A stretch of DNA of 64,000 bases, taken from Fragum whitleyi (Eukaryota > Mollusca > Bivalvia > Cardiida > Cardiidae). Positions 47,701 to 54,141 of this stretch are shown one piece after another. Every line of letters starts with the position of its first letter. The stretch's first letter is position 1. Both the position numbers and the translations under genes were made by a program. The stretch covers positions 90,686,632 to 90,750,631 of the forward strand of contig OX411544.1 of the NCBI GenBank assembly GCA_948146395.1, written 5' to 3'. The notes beneath the pieces are model-generated. The model was given only the letters and a program-made list of their open reading frames with translations, made no database searches and had not been told where the DNA came from.

Positions 47701-50700
47701 AAGCTATATTTTCACAAGTGGCGGACAAGAGTGAAAATATAGCTTTTGTTGTTCACAAAATGAAATATAAATCGATCTTACATGAAAAACAAACGATTAT
47801 TCTAATTCTTTCATGCAAAAAAATGAGACAAAATGGCAAATTTCTATGACATATTTTCGTAAAGCGCGTCATTTTGCACGTGATTGCTATGCAATGTTCA
47901 TTGTGACGTCACTTATTTCGCCCCGCATAGATGACGTCAGATAGAATGATATGCACAAAAGCAAGGTATAAGTTTTTGATAATTTCACTGCTTTTGCACC
48001 TTGTGGACACTCTAGAGGCCATATTTTTAGCCCAATCAACCTGAAAATTGGTCAAAATAGTTATCTTGATAAAATCTCCTACTAGTTCGAAATTGGGTCA
48101 AATGGGGTCAAAACTAGGTCATGGGGTCAAATCTTAGAAAAACCTTGTAGACACTCTAGAGGCCATATTTTTAGCCCAATCAACCTGAAAATTGGTCAGA
48201 ATGATTATCTTTGATAAAATCTCAGACAAGTTTGAAATTGGGTCAAGTGGGGTCAAAAACGAGGTCACGGGGTCAAATCTTAGGAAATCCTTGTGGAGGC
48301 ATTATTTTTAGCCCAATCAACCTGAAAATTGGTCAGAATGGTTATCTTGATGAAATCTCCTACAAGTTCGAAATTGGGTCAAGTGGGGACAAAAACAAAG
48401 TCAGGGGGTCAAATCTTAGAAAAACCTTGTGGACACACAAGAGGCCATTTTTTAGCCTAATCAACCTGAAAATTGGTCAGAATGATTATCTTGATGAAAT
48501 CTCCTACTAGTTCGAAATTGTGTCAAATGGGGTCAAAACTAGGTCATGGGGTCAAATCTTAGAAAAACCTTGTAGACACTCTAGAGGCCATATTTTTAGC
48601 CAAATCAACCTGAAAATTGGTCAAAATTATTATCTTGATGAAATCTCGGACAAGTTCAAAATTGGGTCAAATTGGGGTCAAAAACTAGGTCACTGGGTTA
48701 AATCTTAGAAAAACTTTTTAGATTGTTAATTCAGGTGAGTGATTAAGGGCCACTATGGCCCTCTTTTTAAACTTGTGGCTTCCACTTTCACAATTGATCA
48801 ATAATAAAGTTTTGGTAGGATTTTTTTCCTGGGATCTATCCAAGCTGCCCTAGGTTAAGGGTGACTAAACAGTCCCAACTGTTTACAAATTATATCCGGC
48901 TTTGCTCATGCTCTTGTGTGCAAAGCAGGGTATTATTTGCAAACAGTTTATACTGTTTTGTCATCCTGAACGCAGAGCAGAAAAACAGCAGGAAACACCT
49001 ACTATGATTTAGTTCTAACCCTCATTTTGGAATAATTAGCATGTTCTTGGATATAATTTGTGATCAGGAAAAAAGTTAGCTTGACATAGTTAGGCGGTAA
49101 ATACATTTGTTTAAGCAATTGCATTCTTCTTTACTTCTTCATGTAATTACTTCTTGATGTATAGTTCAACTTAATTTATTGTATATCTACCTAATGATGT
49201 TAAAGAATTATTTCATGGTCATTGTAGGTGATGCATGGAGGTTTATTTAAAGATGAAAACGTAACTTTAGATGATATTAGAAAATATGGTCGCAACAAAC
49301 AACCTCCGGAAGAAGGTAGGTGATGTGGTTAATCTTTCACTAAACCTAAAATGAATTACAATGACAGAAATACATAGATTCTGAATGAAATAATTTAAAA
49401 GAGTTCAGATTTAAGTAGATGAACTATTTAGGGAATCGAAAATATTAAAGAAAATTGAAAAAATGCCTGTGTGCATGAAATTTCCAATGATTTTACATGA
49501 GCCCATTGTAAAGACTCTAATCAGACTGTGCATACACACAGTCTGATCAGAGATTAAGCCCCCCTTCAAAGAAGAGGGTGTATTTTACTTTGCACTTGTC
49601 AGTAGGTCGGTTGGTCCATCCATCTGTAGACCGCTTTTGTCCGGAGCATATCTCAAAAAGTATGAAAGCTAGAATCATGAAACTTCACAGGTGGATAAAT
49701 CTCATTAAGGAGAAGAGCAGTGCTCAAGAACAAAAACTCTACTCATCATATTTTGTGAGTTATTGCCCTTTGTTGATTGAAAAAGAATAGGCTATTGACC
49801 TGCTTTTATGAGGGCCATAAATGTTTTACAAACATCTCTTGTTTTAATTCACAATGTGCCTGACCAGGATTCCCAACGTCTGCCCATCACCTACACATAT
49901 CTACACATATCTACAGATAGAGGCATATGGTCCCACCCACGTTATGCTGGGTTTTAATTTTTAATTGCCAATATTCTATTACATATCAACAAGCTAGGCT
50001 GTAGCATTTCCTTCAAAAGTTAAGAAGATAGGCAGTGCAGGTTGATCTTAGTCTGTATTGTAACTTAAGGTAGTGGACCCATAATAGATCTGCAACGTTT
50101 CGGCAGTAATGAACTTAAACAATGTGAAGGGAGGTTTCCTAATTTTCATTAGGAAACCTTGGTTAATATTGTGAAAGGGTATATGGTCCAAAATATTGCA
50201 GAACTATTATGGTTAAAGTAGGAAAATGAGGTGAAAAGTATGAGTAGAATATAGTTTGTCTGTAAAATAGTGATGGGCAGATTTATCAATTCAAATCGAT
50301 GATAAGTTGGTTTGAGCGTCTGATTGTGATAATTGACTAAGAAATTTCATATCAATTAATCAGTTCCTAACACATATATCAAAGCCATTATATGTCGTTT
50401 TTAAAACTGACATTAGTTTAATGGCTCAGCATAAAACAGTTGTAACTGCCTTACTGCCAATATGTTTATAGGCAGTGACATGTTTCATGCTGAGCCATGA
50501 AGTTGGTAGTAAAACGTGCAGAAAGAGTCTATAGGTCATGAGTTTTAACCAAATTGTCACATTCTATTCCTCAAAGGATGATTCGGGGAGTGCTAAATTA
50601 ATTTATGGGAAAATGATTGTACATTAGTTTATGTACTTCTCCAACTAAAAAATGTTTATCAATTGTAATTTGATACCCATTGCCCAACACTACTGTAAAA

Positions 50701-53248
50701 CCCTTTCAAAGTCAGACATATTACTTTACATACTTTTCTCTCTCTCTCTCTCAGGTATTATGTGTGAATTACTGTGGTCAGATCCCCAACCCCAGTGTGG
50801 ACGGTCACAAAGTAAGCGAGGGGTCGGCAACCAATTTGGACCAGATGTCACAAAACGATTTTTACAGCATAATAATTTGGACTACATTATACGGAGCCAT
50901 GAAGTCAAGAATGAGGGATATGAAGTGGCACATGATGGAAAATGTATAACTGTGTTCTCAGCACCAAATTACTGGTATGTTTGAGTAAATTTGTTGTCTT
51001 ACAAAAAAGGGACCCTCTGGGATTGCTGCAAAATAAATGTTTGTAAAAGAGAATAGTTCAGTTCAGGACAACCAGAGACCAACCAGACCTTGAATTTTAA
51101 AGATTTTATGCTGGATTGCAAATGAGCAAAACACAAAAGGTATAAACCCTGTGATTTCAAATTAATCAAAAATTGAAAGTTTGAGAAAAACAAATCTACT
51201 CAGGTCCAGGTGTATTTACTGACAAAAATTACATACAAAAACACCAACTGACACCCAAAAATAATGTAAGAGTCATTATAAAAGGATCTATTGATATTTT
51301 TTCTGCATTGATGGAATTATTTTAAGACTTAGACTAAATTAATTAAAGCTGTAATGTAAAGTTTTCTCATCTATAATGCTTATTGATTTTTATGCCCCAA
51401 AATTGAAAGATTAGGGGCATATTGTTTCACCATTGTCCATCTGTCTGCTTACAAAACTTAACCAAAAAACTTAACATTGCCAATTACTTTGAGACTATTC
51501 AAGATACAATGCCAACATGTGGCATGATGATGTACCTAGAAGATTTGCGTCTACTAATACAAAGGTCAAGGTCATGTGATAAGGTCAGGGTCATCTGTCA
51601 ATGTCAAAGTTTTAAATAACTGCTGTTTCAGGGTATTCGTGTTTCACAAACACATCTTGTTATTTTTCAGTGATAGTATGGGAAACAAAGGAGCCTTTAT
51701 AACTCTGAAAGGAGAAGATCTCGCACCCAAATTTACTTCTTTTGAAGCAGTGGTAAGTGTAGACTTACATAAAACCTTTTCTATTGTAGCTTGGCTCTTT
51801 TGGAACAAAAATCAAGTTATTGTTGTCATTCTGTAAAATTTAATTTTTAGCTCCACTGGCCAAAGGAACATTTCCCATGAGATTGCAACTTCCCCCTCAT
51901 AAATCAATGTTCCAAGCTTTACAAGGTTATTCATGAGAGTATTTATGTTAGCAATTAAGGAGCTTTGACTATCAGCTTATAAACCACTTTTAAAATCTTT
52001 TTTCTTTGTGTTTATTAAAATACTTTTAGTAGTCAAGCAAAAGAGTCAACTGAAAATTTTCCCATAAAAAGAATTCCTGTTAACTGAAAAACACATTATA
52101 CAATAATTGGAGATAATCAAAGTGACTTTTTGTGATCACCTTTTGTGCGTCAGAAGTCGTCAACAATTCTTTAAACATCTTCTCCTCAGTAACCAATGGG
52201 CAGATTTCAACTAAACTTGGCATTTTCCTTGGGTTATCCTATTTTTTTTATTGCCCCCAAAATATGGGCGTGGCAGGGCAGGGCAGTTTTTGACCTCAAA
52301 ATCTTTCAATATCTTATCATTAACCAAACTTTGTAAAAATTTTCTTTCTGTGACCCTTCTCAAAACTTGCTTGTAGAAATTTAATTGACCCCAAAATATG
52401 GATGTGGCAGGGGGGGGGGGGGGGGGGGGGTGTTTCTCTTCAGTAACCAAAAGACAGACTTTAACCAAATTTGGCAGAAATGTTCCTTAGGTGACCCTCC
52501 TCAATATAGGTTTGGCAGGGCCACATTATTTTGACCCAGAAATCTTTAAACATCTTTTCCCCAGTTAACAATTTAGGCCAATTTCAAACAAACTTTGCAG
52601 AAATGTTCCCTGGGTGAAAAAAAGCTTTTTTGTGATATTTTGATTGACCCCCAAATATGGGCACGGTAGAGCTAGGTGTCTTTTCTTATTAAAACTTTAA
52701 AATGTCTTTTCTCCAAAGCAAACCTGGCAATATCAATTTATTTGTGCATGAATGTTCCTATCTTAAAATCAGGTTTGTGAAAATCTGTTTGGCCCATAAA
52801 TATATATGTTGGCTGGTGGGACCTTTTCGCTCTATTAAATCTGTAAACAACATCACATCCTAAACCATTAGACTATTTTAAATTAAACTTTACTTTGGTG
52901 ATCCTTTTAAAAAAAAATTGAGAGATTCTGATTTGACCATACAAAAGGGCGTGGCAGGGCAGGATTTGTTTTAACTGTTGAAATTACATCTCAACCTTTA
53001 GAGAAATTTTAATGAAACTTTGCCAGTATGTTACTTTGGTGACATCCACTGGACCAATAAAATTCAGCTGAACGGTTTAGGGCAATCCTGGCCCTCTTAT
53101 TTGATTTTGTCATTCTATTCTTTCAATTTTGAATAATCCAAAATCTTATAACAAGGCTACTAAAATACTTTGCATGTTCAATATTTTTCAGCCTCACCCG
53201 AATGTTAAACCTATGCAATATGCCAGTTCCCTGTTTGGACTATTCTAG
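29612..53248 (+). CDS. PPP5C: Serine/threonine protein phosphatase 5 (PP5), complete, 13 exons
   Basis: PP5 removes phosphate from Ser/Thr on Hsp90 clients, steroid receptors, stress kinases and Cdc37. It acts in cytosol and nucleus and is held inactive by its own TPR domain. Exons: 29612-29753, 33780-33949, 37583-37654, 38481-38625, 39427-39548, 40300-40365, 41495-41593, 45070-45175, 47303-47445, 49228-49315, 50755-50974, 51671-51752, 53192-53248. The phases fit throughout, giving 1512 nt and 503 residues (human 499). Three TPRs span about 33-155, and the PPP core about 190-485. Metal and catalytic residues are all present: GDIHGQ (D248, H250), GDFVDRG (D277, D280, R281), GNHE (N309, H310), MHGG (H358), IIRSHE (R431, H433). 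The C-terminal tail [18 protein letters not shown] matches the autoinhibitory helix. The ATG follows a foldback with no upstream in-frame ATG in its open frame. Introns carry many mobile elements. Confidence 0.97.
30002..30033 (+). repeat. GA microsatellite in PP5 intron 1
   Basis: 'gagagagagagagagagaga' with an A-rich lead. Confidence 0.85.
30155..30270. mobile_element. Decayed foldback, 'aggtatgaaact' family
   Basis: 'cagatgtatgaaactgaaaa' and 'gcgtttcacaccactatgaa' resemble the arms at 14474-14578; 'actaattgcactgtatgaat' matches its inner part. Confidence 0.4.
30830..31530 (+). mobile_element. HINE-like element, 'aaggtcatgtgacaaggtca' family
   Basis: About four decayed monomers of 160-200 bp with 'aacattgccaatatcttcaa', 'tgatacaagcctcatatttg' and 'gacaaggtcaaggtcatctg'. 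It ends 'ggggcattagtattccacaa' and 'catgtttt', the same right end as 35673-35958 but mutated. Left end not clear. Confidence 0.6.
32041..32346 (+). pseudogene. Coding-like frame of unknown identity in PP5 intron 1
   Basis: A frame from about 32139 to TAA at 32346 reads [19 protein letters not shown], an acidic stretch, then [17 protein letters not shown] and LIVHCPDQ. Just upstream, 'atgacccgagacaaaaaacg' opens a basic frame ([19 protein letters not shown]) that would join it after a frame change. The composition is more protein-like than surrounding intron, but I recognise no family. It may be a transposon remnant or a small alternative exon. Confidence 0.22.
32640..33085 (+). mobile_element. 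HINE remnant
   Basis: Recognised by its right end: 'aggtgagtgatacaggacaa', hairpin 'ggacaatcatggttct' and CTTATT. The monomer part ('ttcatgaaactagacagaaa', 'aggggccacaactttgtc') is strongly decayed. Confidence 0.45.
33361..33413. repeat. Perfect hairpin in PP5 intron 1
   Basis: 'tagaaaagaattgaagactg' pairs with 'cagtcttcaattcttttcta' with only 'tttccaa' between. Confidence 0.85.
33607..33692. mobile_element. Foldback 'gaagaaattgctt', copy 1
   Basis: 'gaagaaatcgctt' and 'aagcaatttcttc' form the stem, with outer 'agtgtggaaaa' against 'ttttcacaatgt'. It ends under 90 bp before exon 2. Copies at 37305-37370 and 56000-56080. Confidence 0.65.
33780..33949 (+). CDS. PPP5C: PP5 exon 2
   Basis: Residues 48-104. 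Completes TPR1 ([18 protein letters not shown]) and most of TPR2 ([20 protein letters not shown]). Acceptor 'tatattttcag|ag', donor 'atcaag|gtttgt'. Confidence 0.95.
34240..35190 (+). mobile_element. HINE-like element, five monomers, PP5 intron 2
   Basis: A 'gtctgtctgtctgtctgtct' microsatellite near 34290 is followed by about five monomers of roughly 165 bp ('acttaacattgccaatatct', 'aggctcatatttggcatgat', 'gacaaggtcaaggtcatctc'). The end is 'gggggcattcgtgtttcaca' with the hairpin 'gtgtttcacaaacac' and CTTGTT. The left stem-loop seems lost. Confidence 0.7.
35673..35958 (+). mobile_element. HINE-like element, single-monomer complete copy
   Basis: A complete minimal version: left stem-loop 'atgcccccatatagagagat'/'cgggggcat', a 'gtccgtctgtctgtc' patch, one monomer, then right end 'gggggcattcgtgtttcaca' and CTTGTT. 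It defines the borders of this family. Confidence 0.75.
36502..36620 (-). mobile_element. SINE family 1, 3' fragment, reversed
   Basis: 'ttgattgattgaatggagtt', then 'ggagcacctaacaatggatt' and 'cctggtatttctcac', the reverse complement of the family body. Confidence 0.75.
36770..37225 (+). mobile_element. HINE fragment, 'cccataaatatgggcgtggc' family
   Basis: Three monomers of about 150 bp like those at 17387-18367; neither end is preserved. Confidence 0.6.
37305..37370. mobile_element. Foldback 'gaagaaattgctt', copy 2
   Basis: 'gaaacattgtagaaaaagaa' and 'tcttttccaacaatgttttc' outside, 'gaaattgctt'/'aagcaatttc' inside. Confidence 0.7.
37583..37654 (+). CDS. PPP5C: PP5 exon 3
   Basis: Residues 105-128 ([20 protein letters not shown]), start of TPR3. 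Acceptor 'gtatttttcag|gc', donor 'aaact|gtaagt'. Confidence 0.95.
37825..38110. mobile_element. Decayed foldback, 'aggtatgaaact' family
   Basis: 'attgaggtatgaaactaaat' with 'taatcacactgtatgcatag' matches 14474-14578. The remainder resembles 5700-5950 ('ctggaataatttctccataa'; 'agccaatcacaatgcacgaa'). Confidence 0.45.
38481..38625 (+). CDS. PPP5C: PP5 exon 4
   Basis: Residues 129-176 plus one base. End of TPR3 ([20 protein letters not shown]) and the linker to the catalytic domain ([11 protein letters not shown]). Donor 'tatgg|gtaagt' is a full consensus. Confidence 0.95.
38783..39209 (-). mobile_element. MITE, tacagttaacaac family, in PP5 intron 4
   Basis: 'tacagttaacaacatgacaa' start, centre 'ttttgttcaggacgaaatta', 'gagtgctgagtgagcg' near the far end. 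The right terminal repeat is decayed. Confidence 0.6.
39290..39362. repeat. Palindrome 'ggtcagtgcaacactattgt', copy 1
   Basis: Pairs with 'acaatagtgttgtgctgacc' around 'atatttata'. A second copy is at 53484-53555, and a half copy is near 40675. Confidence 0.8.
39427..39548 (+). CDS. PPP5C: PP5 exon 5
   Basis: Completes codon 177 and encodes to residue 217 ([20 protein letters not shown]). Acceptor 'catttttcag|cc', donor 'tatcag|gtgata'. Confidence 0.95.
39578..39827 (+). mobile_element. piggyBac-like MITE, TTAA-flanked, copy 1
   Basis: 250 bp with ends 'ttaacccttgtcatgctgaa' and 'cagcatgacaagggttaa'. An inner palindrome 'cagactgcacatatgtgcag' lies in the middle. TTAA borders and CCC starts suit piggyBac-type ends. 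Copies: 44679, 53712, 56640, 59400, 62587. Confidence 0.75.
40300..40365 (+). CDS. PPP5C: PP5 exon 6
   Basis: Residues 218-239 ([20 protein letters not shown]). Acceptor 'tctcttttcag|a', donor 'gag|gtaaga'. Confidence 0.93.
40850..41060. mobile_element. Foldback MITE, family A, copy 2 (decayed)
   Basis: 'agattgatctatttttcatt' and 'tgaattgaaaatcgatctta' arms with 'ggtggagcccgaagtg' centre. Confidence 0.5.
41278..41462 (+). mobile_element. SINE family 1, 5'-truncated, just before exon 7
   Basis: Starts within the body at 'gtctcccatcaatgggttga' and runs to 'aaaaccccattcaaacaaac'. It ends 33 bp before exon 7. Confidence 0.75.
41495..41593 (+). CDS. PPP5C: PP5 exon 7 (GDxHG motif)
   Basis: Residues 240-272, with metal ligands D248 and H250 in [12 protein letters not shown]. 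Donor 'ccatat|gtatcc' is weak, but the phase and conserved Asn-Pro-Tyr/Leu-Phe-Asn-Gly junction support it. Confidence 0.93.
41740..41798. repeat. Long perfect hairpin in PP5 intron 7
   Basis: 'cattgtttttaatgcagaaa' pairs with 'cttcattaaaaacaatg'; inner 'atgctgg' pairs with 'ccagcat'. A similar hairpin is at 55640-55720. Confidence 0.75.
42347..42925. mobile_element. 580 bp DNA element with 'ttggcggtg' inverted ends
   Basis: Begins 'tactgtaaacggctttatat' and ends 'taccccatttacagta'. Sub-terminal 'ggcggtgattaattttggcg' recurs as 'ggcggtggattaattttggc' near the other end. Flanking TA suggests a TA target site. Confidence 0.65.
42940..43046. mobile_element. Half of the 10511-type MITE
   Basis: 'gtcagtctgcacagattgcg' and 'gcgcagtctgacaagc' hairpin, then 'tttgcatttcccaaatggtc', matching 10680-10755. 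The HINE at 43047 starts where the terminal repeat should be. Confidence 0.6.
43047..44593 (+). mobile_element. HINE/pearl-like element in PP5 intron 7, 165 bp monomers
   Basis: Left end 'gctcacctgatcacaaagtg'/'aggtgagc', patch 'gtctgtccgtccgtccgtc', then eight or so monomers with 'cttctcctcctaaaccact' and 'aagctgaaacttggcagaga'. Right end 'aggtgagcgatataggacca' with hairpin and CTTGTT. Monomer sequence differs from 22988-24598, though both ends are alike. Confidence 0.8.
44679..44924 (+). mobile_element. piggyBac-like MITE, copy 2
   Basis: 'ttaacccttgtcatgctgaa' and 'agcatgacaagggttaa' borders; inner 'catcagcctgcacatatgtg' palindrome. Confidence 0.8.
45070..45175 (+). CDS. PPP5C: PP5 exon 8 (GDxxDRG motif)
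   Basis: Residues 273-307 plus one base, [15 protein letters not shown] with D277, D280 and R281. Acceptor 'acaactgtgttag|tta' is pyrimidine-poor; donor 'agag|gtaagt' is strong. Confidence 0.94.
45238..45905 (+). repeat. 39 bp exact direct repeat, 590 bp apart
   Basis: The 39 bases beginning 'cttttgattgaatgtgtatg' and ending 'cacttatcttaat' occur at 45238-45276 and again at 45867-45905. Confidence 0.85.
45906..47302. other. Rest of PP5 intron 8, nothing strong
   Basis: AT-rich intron. An end-like 'tactgtaaatctagaaatga' at 46420 may be a decayed DNA element. No exon seen. Confidence 0.4.
47303..47445 (+). CDS. PPP5C: PP5 exon 9 (GNHE motif)
   Basis: Completes G308 and encodes to residue 355: N309, H310 in [18 protein letters not shown], then [15 protein letters not shown]. 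Donor 'gttctg|gtaaga'. Its last 38 bases and donor have a decayed duplicate at 48777-48819. Confidence 0.96.
47635..47960. mobile_element. Foldback MITE, family A, best copy
   Basis: 'aagatcgatttatatttcat' and 'atgaaatataaatcgatctt' pair perfectly; 'aacaacaaaagctatatttt' and 'aaaatatagcttttgttgtt' extend the stem. The tail has 'gcgcgtcattttgcacgtga' and two TGACGTCA-type sites. Confidence 0.8.
47998..48768 (+). mobile_element. HINE fragment with 145 bp monomers
   Basis: Five monomers of the same family as 22988-24598 ('ggacactctagaggccatat'), one shortened. The left stem-loop is absent. Right end 'aggtgagtgattaagggcca' with hairpin and CTCTTTT. Confidence 0.8.
48777..48819 (+). pseudogene. 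Duplicate of the 3' end of PP5 exon 9 with donor
   Basis: Ungapped, 36 of 43 positions match 47408-47450; shared blocks 'ggcttccact' and 'atcaataataaagtt', then 'ttggtagg' against 'ctggtaag'. It lies directly after the HINE right end. It has no acceptor, so it cannot act as an exon alone. Confidence 0.75.
48868..48965. mobile_element. Foldback 'tgcaaagcagggta', copy 1
   Basis: 'caactgtttacaaattatat' and 'atttgcaaacagttt' arms with the 'gctttgc'/'gcaaagc' inner stem. Copy 2 at 60222-60320. Confidence 0.6.
49228..49315 (+). CDS. PPP5C: PP5 exon 10 (HGG motif)
   Basis: Residues 356-384 plus one base: [19 protein letters not shown], with metal ligand H358. Acceptor 'ggtcattgtag|gtg', donor 'gaag|gtaggt'. 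Confidence 0.96.
49505..49557. repeat. Palindrome in PP5 intron 10
   Basis: 'ctctaatcagactgtgcata' and 'cacacagtctgatcagag' pair. Confidence 0.75.
49558..49845 (+). mobile_element. HINE-like single-monomer element, 'agccccccttcaa' type
   Basis: Left 'agccccccttcaaagaagag' with loose inverted pairing, patch 'gtaggtcggttggtccatcc', monomer 'catctcaaaaagtatgaaag', right end with hairpin 'gttttacaaac' and CTTGTT. The sequence is a third family with the same plan. Confidence 0.55.
50083..50216. mobile_element. Foldback 'gtggacccataatag', copy 1
   Basis: 'aggtttcctaattttcatta' and 'aaaccttgg' form the inner palindrome; the outer 'ggacccataatagatctgca' is matched by 'tgcagaactattatgg'. Copy 2 at 59106-59271. 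Confidence 0.65.
50739..50754 (+). repeat. CT microsatellite forming exon 11 pyrimidine tract
   Basis: 'ctctctctctctctcag' runs straight into the 3' splice site. Confidence 0.85.
50755..50974 (+). CDS. PPP5C: PP5 exon 11 (RSHE motif)
   Basis: Completes G385 and encodes to residue 457 plus two bases: [38 protein letters not shown] (H433) and VFSAPNYC. Donor 'tactg|gtatgt'. Confidence 0.96.
51393..51661 (+). mobile_element. HINE-like single-monomer element ending at exon 12 acceptor
   Basis: 'atgccccaaaattgaaagat'/'aggggcat' left stem-loop, 'gtccatctgtctg' patch, one monomer, right end 'gtatTcgtgtttcacaaac' hairpin and CTTGTT. Its last base is 9-10 bp before exon 12. Confidence 0.75.
51671..51752 (+). 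CDS. PPP5C: PP5 exon 12
   Basis: Completes C458 and encodes to residue 485: [20 protein letters not shown]. Acceptor 'cttgttatttttcag|tg', donor 'gcagtg|gtaagt'. Confidence 0.95.
52131..53101 (+). mobile_element. HINE element in PP5 intron 12
   Basis: Five to six decayed monomers with 'caaatatgggcgtggcaggg' and 'gaaactttgccag'; right end 'agggcaatcctggccct' hairpin plus CTTATT. Left stem-loop decayed. Belongs with 17387-18367. Confidence 0.65.
52410..52430 (+). repeat. Homopolymer of 21 G
   Basis: Within a HINE monomer, where related units read 'ggcagggcgggg'. A possible sequencing-length error site. Confidence 0.85.
53192..53248 (+). CDS. PPP5C: PP5 exon 13 and stop
   Basis: Residues 486-503 and [21 protein letters not shown]. 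This is the C-terminal helix that helps hold the TPR domain over the active site. Acceptor 'caatatttttcag|cct'. Confidence 0.95.
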   Translation, partial: PHPNVKPMQYASSLFGLF

Positions 53249-53469
53249 CTGATGAATAGCTGACAGACATATTTATGAGAAACCAGCCAGCTTTTTTGTG
53301 ATAAGACCATACTAAAGTACTCTAGCTAAAGTGTGTGAAGGCGATGTGAAATCAGCTGACTCTTTATGTGGTAGGACCTCCCTACAACACTCATGATAAC
53401 ATTTATGGGGACAATACTTATATAAAATAACCAACTCTATATGTAATAGGATTCCTGTACATTACTTTG

Positions 53470-53475
53470 AATAAA
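53470..53475 (+). promoter_or_regulatory. PPP5C: Candidate PP5 polyadenylation signal
   Basis: The first AATAAA I found downstream of the PP5 stop, about 220 bp away. Confidence 0.4.
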
Positions 53476-53483
53476 AAGTTGAT

Positions 53484-53555
53484 GGGTCAGTGCAAAACTA
53501 TTGTAAGTTCCTATAAATATATAGGAATAAACAATAGTTTTGTGCTGAGCACTCA
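53484..53555. repeat. Palindrome 'ggtcagtgcaaaactattgt', copy 2
   Basis: Pairs with 'acaatagttttgtgctgagc' around 'aaatatatagg'. Very like 39290-39362. Confidence 0.8.
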
Positions 53556-53711
53556 ATGTATGAAGACCATGTTTATGTGAAATCAATCAACTCTTTATGT
53601 GATAGAACCTCTATTCCGCATAGCATGAGAAAAGACAACAGTGCCTTTTTGTGGTAGAAGCTTCCTAATAATATTCTGGATGTTTTTCAAAACCTTGTAA
53701 CTACAGTTATA

Positions 53712-53954
53712 TTAACCCTGGTCATGATGAATGAAAAACTTAAGAAAATTGCATTAAATTCAAAGTGCAGAAGACACTGGATGCACCTATTGTGAGTCAG
53801 TATTCATTTGAAAATATTATTTCATGATGGCTTAAGAAGGAAAACCAGATGGTACATACAAAGATCAGACTGCCTATATGTGCAGGCTGATCTTTGTTTA
53901 TACCTCCTGCCACAGCAGGAATATTTCAGCATATTTCAGCATGACAAGCCTTAA
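53712..53954 (+). mobile_element. piggyBac-like MITE, copy 3
   Basis: 'ttaaccctggtcatgatgaa' to 'cagcatgacaagccttaa', with 'cagactgcctatatgtgcag' in the middle. Confidence 0.7.
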
Positions 53955-54141
53955 AGCTGTTCGTACAAAGTGTGGTGTTCCGATCAACCATTTGCAGCAT
54001 TTTATTTTTATTTTCTCTCTACATTTACATGTTCCTATTAAATAGATATCAAGGTTCCAAGAAAAGAAATTACCTGAGAAACTATTAATTCTTATGTAAC
54101 CGAATCATAAAATTTTACACTTTGCATATGAGAGAGCAGAT

